A program made the position numbers and the translations under genes. Positions 27,548 to 37,181 of a DNA stretch of 64,000 nucleotides are shown here, piece after piece. The notes below the pieces were generated by a model. The model was not told the origin of the DNA, made no database searches, and was given only the letters and a program-made list of their open reading frames with translations. This DNA is from Planctomycetota bacterium (GTDB lineage Bacteria > Planctomycetota > UBA1135 > GCA-002686595), in contig DUDB01000061.1 in assembly GCA_012959525.1 (NCBI GenBank), positions 173,514 through 237,513 of the forward strand, written 5' to 3'. The first letter of the stretch is position 1; each line of letters opens with the position of its first letter.

Positions 27548-30151
27548 TCACAGTCGTTCCTGTAGCTGGATTCCCGACAGGCCCACAGGTTTAGTGTTCT
27601 CTTCGCGTGCAAGGACTCTCAACTCGATCGACCGTATTCCGAGGCTCTCTCCCAAATCCACAACGATGGGCTGCATGATGTCCGGGCTCAGGTCCACCTC
27701 CCTGAGCGAGAGGCCATTGACGCGAACCTCGATCTTCAGGATAGCCGCGTATTCAGATCGGCTCTTTAATTTGGCGGGCCCCTGGTAGATCACAAGCGTG
27801 TTGGCTTGAAGGCGCCGTGAAACTTCGACCTTAATCCACGGTTGCTTGTCATCCACGCTGGCACGCCAGCGCGTGCGGGCCATGGAATCTACCGCATTCT
27901 CAGGTCCAAAGTCTCCGGACTCCCAGGTTGAAGATGCGCTTGCCTTGGCGACAGCCCCCTCCAACAGGTTCACACCCTGGACCTCCAGGTTGCCCGCCAT
28001 CCACTCCTCGGGCATGTCGACCGTGACGATATCCAGGACTCCGGATTTGATGGTGTCGGTTTGTGAGCCAACCTCCGGGTCTCCATTCGGTGGAACGAGG
28101 AGTACGTGGGCCTGCAGAGTGTGCGGACCCGGTTTGATGATTGCCTGACGCACAGCGAATCGCTCGTAGGCCCACGGGACCCGTTTGTTTCCCTTGACCC
28201 GTGCGATCTCCTTGTCGTCGACCAGGTAGATGACCTGATCGACCCGCAGGCCTTCCCAGCTTCTGTCGGCTCCTTGGTAAAGGTCACGGCGTTCCCCGGA
28301 GAACCCCTCGAGCCACATGGTCATCTGAGCGTCACCCGTCGCGTAGAGAAATACATCAGCCTGGTCATCGGAATACGCCTTGACTGTTCTCTCCACAGCA
28401 TCCCCAGTTTGGGTCGCTGCAGATGCGCGTCGCAGAAAAAGCAGGGCAAAGCTGGTGTCGCTAGTACTCCCCCATGCGCCCTGCCCTTTCTGCCTCTTGA
28501 GGATGGTCATGGCCCCGTCCTGGTACCACGGGTTTCCTCCAATCTCATTCACCGCCATGTAGGCGCCCACTCGCTCCAGCCCATACAGGTAGTAGTACAG
28601 GTTGTTGCCCACTCTTGGGTGGCCGTCCATTGGGTAGTAATGCGCAAGCCACGCCATCCCCAGGACCCGTCCTGCGTCCACCGCTCGCATTGCGGTGGCC
28701 CCCAATTTCCGCCCCTCAAGCATGTTGGGAATCTGGAGCACGCATAGGCCTGCCGTGGTCATGGTCCCCGTCGCATCTCTCTGTTCACCACCCTCGTGAT
28801 AAGTGAAACCCGCGATACGCCTTTTTCCCGACCGCTGCTCGCCCTCGATCTGGAACCAGGGGACTTCGACTACGGAGGGCTGGCTCTTCATGACTCGTTC
28901 GATCATGCGCCGCCAGACCTTGATGTCGATCTCGACACCTAGCTGGGCGGCACCCCAGAAACCCAATGCCGCGTACTGGGTGCACGATAGATCTGCATTA
29001 TCGCTGGGATAACCCCAGCTCCCCGGGCGTGCATTGTTCTCCCATTCAAGCAACAGACTTACGAGCTCCTCAGCCCAAGCCCGGTGAGCCGGATCCCCTG
29101 TGGCGCCTAACGCCAACAGTTGGCAGCCCGCCGAATACACGCGAGTGGGTGGAGCCGCCTTCAGGAACTGGATCGCCATCACAACGGCTGGGTGATCTGC
29201 TTTCAATCCGCACCGTAGCAGGGTGTACAGTGCGAGACCGGTCGGCCCATTTCGATAGGGGTTGGCCTGCTGCTCCCAGGAGCCGTCCCACAGCTGTTCC
29301 CGCAGCAGATTCTGAACACCGCGGTCAATGGCCAGATTGATGCCGGTCTGCATTTCAGGGAGGGGCATTTTCTCCCGCAGAGGAACGACAGTAAAGGTGC
29401 GACCTTCACCCACGGGCAGGCTTCCCCTGAGCTTCCTGTATCGACGCTGAATCGTCTTGCCGCTCAGGCAGACGTCGTGGAGCGAAACCTCATGCAGCGC
29501 ACCGGTCAGAGGATAGCTCTCATTCGAGTCCACGTACCCCCCCACCGCGACAGTGTGCTCGGGGAGGTACTTGATCGCCCCATGCTGCTCGAGCGACTGC
29601 CCTTGCAGCTTCCCATCAACATAGATGCGTTGTGTCACCCCATCGTAGGTGCCCACTACGTGGTACCAGCGGCCCAACTCAAAGGGCTCCTTCGATTCGA
29701 GGTACTTCATCTTCCCATCGCCGTCATCTGCACCCTCTGAGGAGACACCGAAAGCGAACTGGTCGTTTCGGGTTCCAAGCATGAGCCCGGTCTCAGCATT
29801 ACCGTTGTCCTCAAGCGCACTGAAGAAACCACCCCACCCGGTATAGACATCAACGGCGGCCCACGCCTCGATACTGCAGGCCTCTTGGGGGAGATCTTCT
29901 GCGGCAATTTTCTGTGGGACGATCAAGACCGGATGCCCTAGTGGCCTGAGAAGCGCCGCACTCTTTCCCTTCCCCAAGAAGGTCGGAGCCGCACAAGGCA
30001 AGGCCCAGTCCCCTTCCACGGGAACCACTTGACCCGACTTGTGATTCGCCGGAATCAACACCCACCGCGCGAGCACGTCCCGCTGTGCCGGGAAGAACCC
30101 AGCACAGGTCGCCCCCAAGACCCAGCCCAACTTCAATCCCACGGTCAGCAT
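27548..30151 (-). CDS. Secreted LamG - alpha/alpha toroid - discoidin-like protein
   Basis: Start at 30151 (MLTVGLKLGWVLGATCAGF). The 867-residue product has a signal peptide, a LamG/concanavalin-like domain at about 85-245 (ACSIEAWAAVDVYTGWGG, WYHVVGTYDGVTQRIYVDGKL, GALHEVSLHDVCLSG) and a prenyltransferase/squalene-cyclase-like helical toroid at about 270-590 (AIDRGVQNLLREQLWDGSW, GPTGLALYTLLRCG). C-terminally there is a region resembling an F5/8 type C carbohydrate-binding fold (ENAVDSMARTRWRASVDDKQPWIKVEV). No DxDD or similar cyclase acid motif is evident, so the toroid is probably not a terpene cyclase. The architecture suggests glycan binding at the cell surface. Its stop is one base before the porin start. 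Confidence 0.8.
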   Translation of the reverse strand: MLTVGLKLGWVLGATCAGFFPAQRDVLARWVLIPANHKSGQVVPVEGDWALPCAAPTFLGKGKSAALLRPLGHPVLIVPQKIAAEDLPQEACSIEAWAAVDVYTGWGGFFSALEDNGNAETGLMLGTRNDQFAFGVSSEGADDGDGKMKYLESKEPFELGRWYHVVGTYDGVTQRIYVDGKLQGQSLEQHGAIKYLPEHTVAVGGYVDSNESYPLTGALHEVSLHDVCLSGKTIQRRYRKLRGSLPVGEGRTFTVVPLREKMPLPEMQTGINLAIDRGVQNLLREQLWDGSWEQQANPYRNGPTGLALYTLLRCGLKADHPAVVMAIQFLKAAPPTRVYSAGCQLLALGATGDPAHRAWAEELVSLLLEWENNARPGSWGYPSDNADLSCTQYAALGFWGAAQLGVEIDIKVWRRMIERVMKSQPSVVEVPWFQIEGEQRSGKRRIAGFTYHEGGEQRDATGTMTTAGLCVLQIPNMLEGRKLGATAMRAVDAGRVLGMAWLAHYYPMDGHPRVGNNLYYYLYGLERVGAYMAVNEIGGNPWYQDGAMTILKRQKGQGAWGSTSDTSFALLFLRRASAATQTGDAVERTVKAYSDDQADVFLYATGDAQMTMWLEGFSGERRDLYQGADRSWEGLRVDQVIYLVDDKEIARVKGNKRVPWAYERFAVRQAIIKPGPHTLQAHVLLVPPNGDPEVGSQTDTIKSGVLDIVTVDMPEEWMAGNLEVQGVNLLEGAVAKASASSTWESGDFGPENAVDSMARTRWRASVDDKQPWIKVEVSRRLQANTLVIYQGPAKLKSRSEYAAILKIEVRVNGLSLREVDLSPDIMQPIVVDLGESLGIRSIELRVLAREENTKPVGLSGIQLQERL

Positions 30152-30199
30152 GGCGTGGATCCTAACCAAGCCGGCACCGAGTTGGGGACAGGCCTGTGA

Positions 30200-33100
30200 T
30201 CAGGGCAGTGCTATGCGCACGAGACCCTCTGAGAGCGGAGGCACGTTCACAATCTGCTCGAATAGGTCGCCGCTCGGCAGGCTCAACTGCAGGTTGTAGT
30301 CCCCGTTGGGGACGCCGCTCAGGGTGACGCTGCCATCCGGCCCGGTCTGCAACCCGGATGGTCCGGTACTGACGCGTCCGGCACCGACCCACTCCGAAGC
30401 GCGCGTGCCGCGTTCCATGCTGATGAAATCCACCGCCACATCTCTCACTGGCTGGCCCTCTCCGGTGAATTCCACGCGGATGCTTCCAAGACGCCGGACC
30501 TCCAAGACCTGCTGTTGGCCGGGATCGGGTGCGTGCAGAGTGAACGTATCGGGCCAGAAGCCGCCGCTGGTGATTTGGACCAGATAGGACCCGGCAGCCA
30601 GGGGGCCGAATGCCACTTGACCACCAGCATCGCTGCTTGAGCGATCGAGCACGGTGCCTGACGGGGAGTGCTTAAGGCTTGTGCCAACTCCATCGAGTGG
30701 TTGGCCCCTCTCGCTTGCCACGGCCAGGATTGGGTGGTCGCACTCATAGTGCACGAGGATGGGCTCATCGGGGGTGCTGGGCCCAAGGGTCACCTCTTGT
30801 ATCTGACCCACCGCATCTCCGGGCCCTGTCGCGAAGAGCAGGATGCGCGGCTCCGTGACGTTGTGAAGAACCAATCGGCCTTCTGGATTGACTCCCATTT
30901 CCTGCCAAGCCACCACAGAGTCCAAGGGGGGCGTACCGATGCTGACATGGGGCTCGGAAACAGGCTGCCCACTGGAGTCCACGAACAGTAGGTGATGGGA
31001 CTCACCCTTGAGTTCGAGCGTGATGCGGTCACCTCCAGCCCCTGACGTGGTAACCCATTGGGTCACGTGCAGATTGGTCATGTGGTCCATCACCGTGAAG
31101 ATCATGCGCTCGCCAGGGGGCAGAGACATTTTGACTTCCAGGTTTTCGTCGAAGGTCTCAAGGCGAATCAGGCTCCCCGAGGATTCTGAATCACGGCCGA
31201 CTTTCAGGAACAGTGCCTCTGGGACAGTCACACCCTCGTCCGCGACCAGCTTGATCACGCTGGGAGATCCGAAGTCCACGGCCACCTCGATCAGCTTGGG
31301 CTGCCCGGGCTGCACAGTGATCGCCGTATCGAGGCGGCGGTACATGTTCTCCGGCTGGATGGACAGCATGTGGTATCCCGCTTCGACCTGATCAAATCGA
31401 GCGTGCCCACTCGCATCGAAGGGCACGGGGGGGTGCCCACGCAGCATGCAGGTATAGGTGCTGAAGTCTTCAGCCTGTGCGGAGAGCAGTTGGACCTCAA
31501 TGGACTCGAAGCGCTCCAAGACTATGGTGCCTGTGTTGTGGGAACTTGCCTCCACGGTCCCGATGAACAACTTGTGGGGGCTGAACCCGGCGGCGTCCAC
31601 TCGCAAGGCCGCACTCACTGGCGCCAGAGCCAACCCCCTGAATTCACCTGAGGCATCCGTGTGCACTGGATCCTCCCAGGCGTCGAGCACTGCCGAGTTC
31701 GATGAGGATCTCGGGCTCACGACCGCGCCGACTACAGGCTTTCCGGTCGCCGCGTCAATCACGCGGCCGAAGCCCTTCAGGGGACTCGTCAGTTCCAACT
31801 CCACCAGGGTTCTGCCCTCTGACTCTGGGACCAGTGCCGCCAGGGAGTTTGCCGTGGCCATTTCCGAAGGGGCCAGCCCATCACTGCTTGCCAAGAGATG
31901 CACGTCGCCACGGGGTACTGCATCTAATACGAATCGCCCGTCGCTTGCGTTGTGGAACTTCTCCGTTACACGGAATGCGGAGTAATCTCCCCAGTACGTC
32001 ACCTCAAAGTCACTGACAGGAGCCCCCTTGTGGACGCAGCGACCCTCGACAATCCCCGCCCGAGATAGATCCAGGTAGAAGCCCTCCGAGTTCCCTGCGG
32101 CGGGCATGTTGAATGGGCCAAATGAATTCGTGGCGAATCCAGCCGCGCTCACCCGCACGTGGACTTCGGCCTCCGGCAAGGAGTCCATGGTCACAAGCCC
32201 ATCTGCTGGACTGCGGAGGTGGTAGTCCATCCACCCCTCTTGTGTCTTCCACCGCGCGGAGACCAGGGCATTGGCCAGAGGTTGAGCGTTGTCGCCTCGC
32301 ACGTACAAGAGAAGTCCAAAGCCCGTCGCCCAAGGCAGGTCAACGAGCACGCTCTGTGGATCATCGAGATAGACACGCTTCTCAGCGGGCATTGTGCCCT
32401 TTCCCTGCAATCGGAAAATGTACTCACCCGCCCCCATCCAGGGGATTGAGTTGAAGGACCAGGCTCCGTCTGAACCCACTCGAATAGTGGCCAGGGGGTT
32501 ACTCCACTCATCGCGCAATGCCCCGGGCTTGCGATTCCACTCGCCCATACGGACGAGGATCGAGCATGCCGCAAGCGCCTCCGGGTCCGGGGCTCCGGTC
32601 ACCTGCCCACTAGCCTCGAAGGATGCTGAGAGCATCAAGGTGATGTTCCCACCCGCCGCTCGGTGTTCACCTCGCCAGAGTGGGCTGGTCAGGCCTTCAC
32701 TCGTGGCGAGAAGAACGGACTGGTTGGGCAGCGGGCAGAGGTTGACGAGACCATCCTGATCGGACGTATAGCTACGTTTCACGAGCCGTTCGTGCTTGCC
32801 CCCGATCCAACCCACTGACTGCACGTGCGCTCCGATGACAGGCTCTCCGCCCGTATCCACAACCCGGATAAGGACCGGATCTACGGACTCCAGCTCCAAG
32901 GCAATGAACTCCTGCTCGGGCTCAACCTCTACCACTGCGGCAAGATGCCGTGGGGAGGTCACGTAGACGTAGCTGTCCTGTACTCCCTCCTTTGGCTCCC
33001 GCGCGAATCCGAAGTGCGCCACAGGCGTAGCATCGGAATCGACGCCCACATCCAGGTCCCGGCCTGCATCGTGCTGCGGTCCCCAGCCGAGGGCCTCTGC

Positions 33101-33511
33101 CCACCAAGGCGCCTGGTTGGTTCGGTTCACAGCGGGCCAAGCTCTCCAGCTCGCCATCGCGCCCTTCAGGCGCAACCCCGTTCCCGGATCGGCCTTCCCC
33201 TCAAGCACCATGGCATCCAAGCTCGTGCGGGAGCTGTCTTCTCTCACGGGAGCGCTCCCCGGAGGCGCTGCGGCAAGGGATTCCGCGGACGCGTCCATGC
33301 TCTCAGCCTCGGTCGAGGCACCCATCAGCGTCCCCTCTGGCGCATCCGTCGTTACCGCCCCCTCGGATGCGGCTGTAGTGCCCCCCCCCATTCCGATGGG
33401 AGGCCCCGCCAAGGTCTCATCTATGGTCCATGGCACACCCATCGCCGTGAGCACCCCAATGATGACGAGGGCGGCCGCCGCACACAGGAGAAGGGCCTTG
33501 GATCCAGACAT
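30200..33511 (-). CDS. Large membrane-anchored protein with carboxypeptidase regulatory-like repeats
   Basis: A 1103-residue protein with one N-terminal membrane segment (ALLLCAAAALVIIGVLTAM) followed by an Ala/Ser/Glu-rich linker. The remainder consists of CarboxypepD_reg / Ig-like beta-sandwich repeats, for example DTGGEPVIGAHVQSV, DAATGKPVVGAVVSPR with DASGEFRGLALAPVSAAL, and QTGPDGSVTLSGVPNGDYNLQL at the C-terminus. No enzymatic motif. It is comparable in length and design to the protein at 9644-12580. It lies 11 bases after a small secreted protein and 48 bases before the LamG/toroid gene, within the sigma-like-led operon. I infer a cell-surface scaffold. Confidence 0.8.
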   Translation of the reverse strand: MSGSKALLLCAAAALVIIGVLTAMGVPWTIDETLAGPPIGMGGGTTAASEGAVTTDAPEGTLMGASTEAESMDASAESLAAAPPGSAPVREDSSRTSLDAMVLEGKADPGTGLRLKGAMASWRAWPAVNRTNQAPWWAEALGWGPQHDAGRDLDVGVDSDATPVAHFGFAREPKEGVQDSYVYVTSPRHLAAVVEVEPEQEFIALELESVDPVLIRVVDTGGEPVIGAHVQSVGWIGGKHERLVKRSYTSDQDGLVNLCPLPNQSVLLATSEGLTSPLWRGEHRAAGGNITLMLSASFEASGQVTGAPDPEALAACSILVRMGEWNRKPGALRDEWSNPLATIRVGSDGAWSFNSIPWMGAGEYIFRLQGKGTMPAEKRVYLDDPQSVLVDLPWATGFGLLLYVRGDNAQPLANALVSARWKTQEGWMDYHLRSPADGLVTMDSLPEAEVHVRVSAAGFATNSFGPFNMPAAGNSEGFYLDLSRAGIVEGRCVHKGAPVSDFEVTYWGDYSAFRVTEKFHNASDGRFVLDAVPRGDVHLLASSDGLAPSEMATANSLAALVPESEGRTLVELELTSPLKGFGRVIDAATGKPVVGAVVSPRSSSNSAVLDAWEDPVHTDASGEFRGLALAPVSAALRVDAAGFSPHKLFIGTVEASSHNTGTIVLERFESIEVQLLSAQAEDFSTYTCMLRGHPPVPFDASGHARFDQVEAGYHMLSIQPENMYRRLDTAITVQPGQPKLIEVAVDFGSPSVIKLVADEGVTVPEALFLKVGRDSESSGSLIRLETFDENLEVKMSLPPGERMIFTVMDHMTNLHVTQWVTTSGAGGDRITLELKGESHHLLFVDSSGQPVSEPHVSIGTPPLDSVVAWQEMGVNPEGRLVLHNVTEPRILLFATGPGDAVGQIQEVTLGPSTPDEPILVHYECDHPILAVASERGQPLDGVGTSLKHSPSGTVLDRSSSDAGGQVAFGPLAAGSYLVQITSGGFWPDTFTLHAPDPGQQQVLEVRRLGSIRVEFTGEGQPVRDVAVDFISMERGTRASEWVGAGRVSTGPSGLQTGPDGSVTLSGVPNGDYNLQLSLPSGDLFEQIVNVPPLSEGLVRIALP

Positions 33512-33522
33512 GATGGCCTCCC

Positions 33523-33708
33523 CTAGTGGTACCCGCCGGAGTTATTGTGACCTGAGTGTCGGCACGTGGGTGGAAAAATGCCTGGTCCACCCGGTCCATT
33601 GCAGGGGTTGCAGGCCAACGCTTCTGATGCAGTACCTATAAGGCCCAGCAACACCAGGCTCAGGAGCAATAGCCCCAGCCGTGACTTAGTTTGTTCGTAA
33701 TGTTTCAT
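33523..33708 (-). CDS. Small secreted Cys/His/Gly protein
   Basis: A 61-residue protein from Met 33708 (MKHYEQTKSRLG). A strongly hydrophobic signal peptide (LLLLSLVLLGLIG) is cleaved near EALA|CN, leaving a mature peptide of about 30 residues with C-N-P-C, a third Cys and a His/Gly-rich tail (CRHSGHNNSGGYH). The Cys and His content could bind a metal, but this is a guess. Its start lies 23 bases inside the end of the upstream gene, and its stop is 11 bases before the next start, which supports it being a real translationally coupled gene. I recognise no family. Confidence 0.55.
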   Translation of the reverse strand: MKHYEQTKSRLGLLLLSLVLLGLIGTASEALACNPCNGPGGPGIFPPTCRHSGHNNSGGYH

Positions 33709-34672
33709 GCGTGAGGTGCCATGCAAGTGGTCCGAGCTGATCTTCGATCTTGGAAAGGCTCGAAGAAAAACCCGGCGAGAGTGGGGCGTGTCCGATCCGT
33801 GCACTATCCCCGTAGTGCGCGGCATAGGCGAATAGTGAACGGTCTTCCCAGCTTCCATGGGAATCCAAGATTTCAGCGGCGAAGACGGCCGTGGCTAGAT
33901 CCTCCACCGTCAGACTGCAGAGCAAGGCGCCGAGACTGCAGAGGGTAGATTCGGGATCCAGTTGCGCCGCCCGCAGGTAGGACTCCGCAGCTAGTGCCAA
34001 TCCTCCCAAGTCAACCTGGGATTGAGCGATGAACGACCAGGCGCTTGCTCGCACCCGGGGAGCCGTACGGGGTGTGGTGCAAGTTCGAGCGAGGCGGTTG
34101 CCCTCGTAGAATTCACCCACGTCCATCAGCGCCTTGGAGTGGCACACCCGCAGTGCGTCTGTGTCCATCAGGCGGCGCGCGCCGTGGATGAGCCTCAAGG
34201 CTGCGGATGGACGCATGGCCTCAAGTCCGAGGGCCAACTCTTGGGAGAGCTTGTACACGGGATCGTCCACCCCGCCTGGGAACCAGGCCGCCTCTGTCGA
34301 CGCTTTCAGCGCCCCTTGACTCACCTCTTGCAGTTGCTGTGCCTGTCGCGCTATCTCTCCTGCGCTTGGGACCGAACCGTGAGAGGGGTGGTGAAAGTCC
34401 CTTGGACTTGAAGACGTTATCAACTCTTCCGAACCCGCCCTCATCAGGGTGGCCAACTCCTCCCTGAAGTGAACAACCAAATGCTGCTCGGTAGGCGTCC
34501 ATCGCTCTCGCCAGGCCCCCTTGCTCGGAATCGGATCGACAATAGCGGATCCCAACTCACAAGGTTCGACCCGGAACAGCGCCGAATTCTCTTCGCGCGC
34601 CGTCTCGTTCAAGAGCTCCCGCAGCTCCGGGTCTAACGTTCGCGACGCTGTCTGTTGTTCCACAACGCTCAT
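33686..34672 (-). CDS. Cytoplasmic helical (TPR-like) protein paired with sigma-like gene
   Basis: Start at 34672 (MSVVEQQTASRTLDP), preceded by GGAGC with a seven-base spacer. It overlaps the upstream sigma-like gene stop by four bases (ATGA). The 328-residue product is mostly helical. The segment ASAWSFIAQSQVDLGGLALAAESYLRAA looks like a TPR hairpin, with further helical repeats to the C-terminus. There is no membrane segment and no zinc-finger anti-sigma motif (no HxxxCxxC). The tight coupling suggests that it binds or regulates the sigma-like protein, as anti-sigma partners do, but that is inference from position only. I recognise no defined family. Confidence 0.65.
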   Translation of the reverse strand: MSVVEQQTASRTLDPELRELLNETAREENSALFRVEPCELGSAIVDPIPSKGAWRERWTPTEQHLVVHFREELATLMRAGSEELITSSSPRDFHHPSHGSVPSAGEIARQAQQLQEVSQGALKASTEAAWFPGGVDDPVYKLSQELALGLEAMRPSAALRLIHGARRLMDTDALRVCHSKALMDVGEFYEGNRLARTCTTPRTAPRVRASAWSFIAQSQVDLGGLALAAESYLRAAQLDPESTLCSLGALLCSLTVEDLATAVFAAEILDSHGSWEDRSLFAYAAHYGDSARIGHAPLSPGFSSSLSKIEDQLGPLAWHLTHETLRTN

Positions 34673-35385
34673 GCTTGCTCCATCGAGGCACGCGCCCCTT
34701 GGTCGGCCCACGCTCGTGCGCGGCCGATGGTTTTCACTGCCAATTGAAGAGCTCGGCGAGCCTCGGATCTGCTCACGTTCCCCAATCGGACAAAATCGTC
34801 TAGTGTTCGTCCTTGAACGAGGAGTTGATGGAACGCCACGCGCTCCCGATCGGGTAGCGCATTGGCAACAATGCACGCCGAGCGCAAATCTCCGTGGTCA
34901 ATACCCAGCACGGCGCGTAGGAACTGAAAGCGAGGGGAGAGGGGCTCGCCAACAGTCTGCCCCGTCTCATCCAGTTCCTGGTCACGTGCGTGCAAGACGT
35001 CGGCCGTGCGACGGTAAACGCCGCTGAGCCAGTATTCCAGAGGCACGGAGTCCGTCCCCTCCAACTTGTTGAACCTCGCGTGGTCCCAACTCAACGCCAC
35101 GCGGGCCCGCTCCACGAACGGTTGAACGTCAAACAACAGGCAGGCATGGACTAGCCAGCGTCGCGAGCCTTGGATCAGGCCAAGGGGATCGCCGTCGGCC
35201 AACGCGATTAAGCGACCTTGCTGATTCTTGCCCGCCAGCAGGTGCTGCACATCCGATAAGGACAAGATCGTTCCGGACTTCCCCACCACGGAATGGAGAG
35301 GACGCGCTTCGGGTCCGGCAGATGGGAGTGTGCCTGGTGAGCGGTGGGGTTGCATGGGGCCGGGGCGGTGTCGATGAACGCCCAT
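34669..35385 (-). CDS. Divergent ECF-sigma-like protein
   Basis: A 238-residue protein at the 5' end of the long minus-strand gene run. The C-terminal third (LPDRERVAFHQLLVQGRTLDDFVRL, then VSRSEARRALQLAVKTIGRAR) has the layout of sigma-70 region 4: a helix beginning LP-x-R-E-R, a turn, and a recognition helix with S-R-S-E-A. The middle (RRWLVHACLLFDVQPFVERARV, then YWLSGVYRRTADVL) could correspond to region 2. The match is weaker than for the clear ECF sigma at 50710. The first 20-30 residues are Pro/Arg-rich and may not be translated; Met at 35355 is an alternative start. Neither start has a good ribosome binding site. Confidence 0.55.
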   Translation of the reverse strand: MGVHRHRPGPMQPHRSPGTLPSAGPEARPLHSVVGKSGTILSLSDVQHLLAGKNQQGRLIALADGDPLGLIQGSRRWLVHACLLFDVQPFVERARVALSWDHARFNKLEGTDSVPLEYWLSGVYRRTADVLHARDQELDETGQTVGEPLSPRFQFLRAVLGIDHGDLRSACIVANALPDRERVAFHQLLVQGRTLDDFVRLGNVSRSEARRALQLAVKTIGRARAWADQGARASMEQA

Positions 35386-35680
35386 GGACCCAAACTAGGC
35401 ATAGCGCCCAAGAACCCGGGCATTGCTCTTACCTGCCCCGGTTGAGCAGGTGGCCTGGAGGTCCGATCCGGGCCCCTGTCCAACCCCAGCCAACACTCAT
35501 AGGTCTCTGCAGGTACGTGACTTACGACGACTGGATGAGAATAGACACGCCCCCGTTCCCGCCCTCTTCCTCCCTCCCGCCGATAGGCCCGATTTCCCCT
35601 TTCAGCGAAGACACATCGAGAAGCAAGTTATCCACATGAGCCCCCTTGATGCACAGGAAATGGGCGCACCCACCCCGCTG
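35386..35680. other. Intergenic stretch, promoter region of the sigma-like operon
   Basis: About 295 bases between the sigma-like gene and the end of the HEAT-repeat gene, both on the minus strand. A plus-strand frame at 35322-35639 is Pro-rich, lacks a start signal and is not called. The promoter for the downstream minus-strand run should be here. I see no convincing box or terminator. Confidence 0.4.
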
Positions 35681-37057
35681 CTAGCGTGGCTCAGGCTTAG
35701 GCGAGGGCCGGAAGAACACCCGCTCTCGGGGCAGGATGTCAGCGCAAGAGTCCTTGACCGATGCCTCCAGACCAATCAGGTCGCCGCCCTCGAGTATCGC
35801 CACGGCCGCCACCGCGGCGTCGCTCAAGGAGGCGGGGATGGCATCCCCGCCTGCGAACTTGCGCACAGTTTCCAGCTGGGATTCATCCCGGCCCAAGGCA
35901 ATGGCGCATACCGCTGCCGTGCGCAGGCGAACGTCGGCATTCCCATCATGCAAGATTTCCACGAGAACCTCGCGCACGTCCTCATGATGATCGAGCCACC
36001 CGAGCGCAAAGAGGATGTTGGCCTTGAGGACCGGATCGCGCTCGCGTTTGGCCAGGCCTAGCATCTGCTTGCGCACGGCACTGGTCGACCGCCCGCACGA
36101 CCCTAAAGCCCGCAACCAGTTCTTCTTGACGCCCTCGTCCTTCTCCCTGCGCAGCATCGTCTTGATGATCTTCAGTCCAGCGGAAGTGCCAAGCTGCTCA
36201 AGTCCCACCGCACACGCATTGCGTACGCGAGCCTCTTTATGCTCGGCGTAGTACTCGAAAATCTCCCAACCGCTGGCAGGAGCCACCAACCCCATGGTGT
36301 GTAGCGCTCGCACAATCACCTCGTCTCCCCCCCAGGTCGCCACTCCGCTCTGGAGTTCCTTGTAGACGTATTCCTGCGCAGCCTTGTCATCCGTGAACGC
36401 CAATCGGACGAAGCGTGCACCCTGCCCTGCGCCCAACATGGAGGCCTTCATGGTCTTGAGCTCTTGTTTCGCCTCCGCGGGGGTGAACGCTCTGCCATAG
36501 GTGTCGCCATCTGCAGGCGTGTGCAGCTCTCGGGTCAGGAAACGCACGGGCGCCCGAAGTCCCTCGGGCATGGGATCATGCTTGAGGCCCGCTCTTCGTC
36601 GGGCGTTGACGAAGCACCAGACCATCTCATCTGCGGTCATCTCGAAAGCCGCGCACTGCAGCAGCTCACCGGTTGGCGAGAACCACAGGTGCTGTGGGCT
36701 CGCCACCACGCCCTCGGCGTTCTTCGCCAGCAGTTCATCCCTCACGGCTGCCTCAACGTAACGGGCCTCGTCTCGCGAGAGTCCCGCCTGTTGCGCACAC
36801 GAACAGCGCTTCTTGTCATAAGCATCCAGGCAGGCCACCAGATTGACGGTCTCCTCGGAGTGAGCTCGCACGCGGCGATCCGAGTAGACATCGTCCCAGT
36901 ACTGATCGCTGCGAGCCTCGTCGTCGGCAAGCACCGCGACGAAGACAATTCGCCCCTCTTCCTGCGCTCGCGCGCGTGCTGGGGGGTACTCCTTCTCCCA
37001 GTAAATGTCCCCCGCCACGCTGGCGATGGACAATGTGGTCAGGAGGGAGAGGATCAT
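35681..37057 (-). CDS. Secreted thioredoxin-fold / HEAT-repeat protein
   Basis: Start at 37057 (MILSLLTTLSIASVAG), preceded by GGAAG about eight bases upstream, giving a signal peptide. The ORF reaches 37183. The 458-residue product has an N-terminal domain (about 20-170) resembling the thioredoxin-7/DUF255-like pattern (IYWEKEYPPARARAQEEGRIV, later VASPQHLWFSPTGELLQ). It lacks a CxxC at the active-site position; its only paired Cys are in CSCAQQ. Residues about 240-430 are HEAT-like helical repeats (IVRALHTMGL, ARVRNACAVGLEQLG, VKKNWLRALGSCG, VLKANILFALGWL, DVRLRTAAVCAIALG). I infer a periplasmic scaffold and no catalysis. Confidence 0.75.
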   Translation of the reverse strand: MILSLLTTLSIASVAGDIYWEKEYPPARARAQEEGRIVFVAVLADDEARSDQYWDDVYSDRRVRAHSEETVNLVACLDAYDKKRCSCAQQAGLSRDEARYVEAAVRDELLAKNAEGVVASPQHLWFSPTGELLQCAAFEMTADEMVWCFVNARRRAGLKHDPMPEGLRAPVRFLTRELHTPADGDTYGRAFTPAEAKQELKTMKASMLGAGQGARFVRLAFTDDKAAQEYVYKELQSGVATWGGDEVIVRALHTMGLVAPASGWEIFEYYAEHKEARVRNACAVGLEQLGTSAGLKIIKTMLRREKDEGVKKNWLRALGSCGRSTSAVRKQMLGLAKRERDPVLKANILFALGWLDHHEDVREVLVEILHDGNADVRLRTAAVCAIALGRDESQLETVRKFAGGDAIPASLSDAAVAAVAILEGGDLIGLEASVKDSCADILPRERVFFRPSPKPEPR

Positions 37058-37181
37058 GGAATCGAGCTTCCATCCTACGCCACCACCCCGCTCTTGTTTC
37101 TCCTTTCCTACCGTGATTTCAGCACCGACCGCGCCACCGTATCGTCGTAGACTGCGTGGCGCGCCCCTTGAAGACCTGCTC

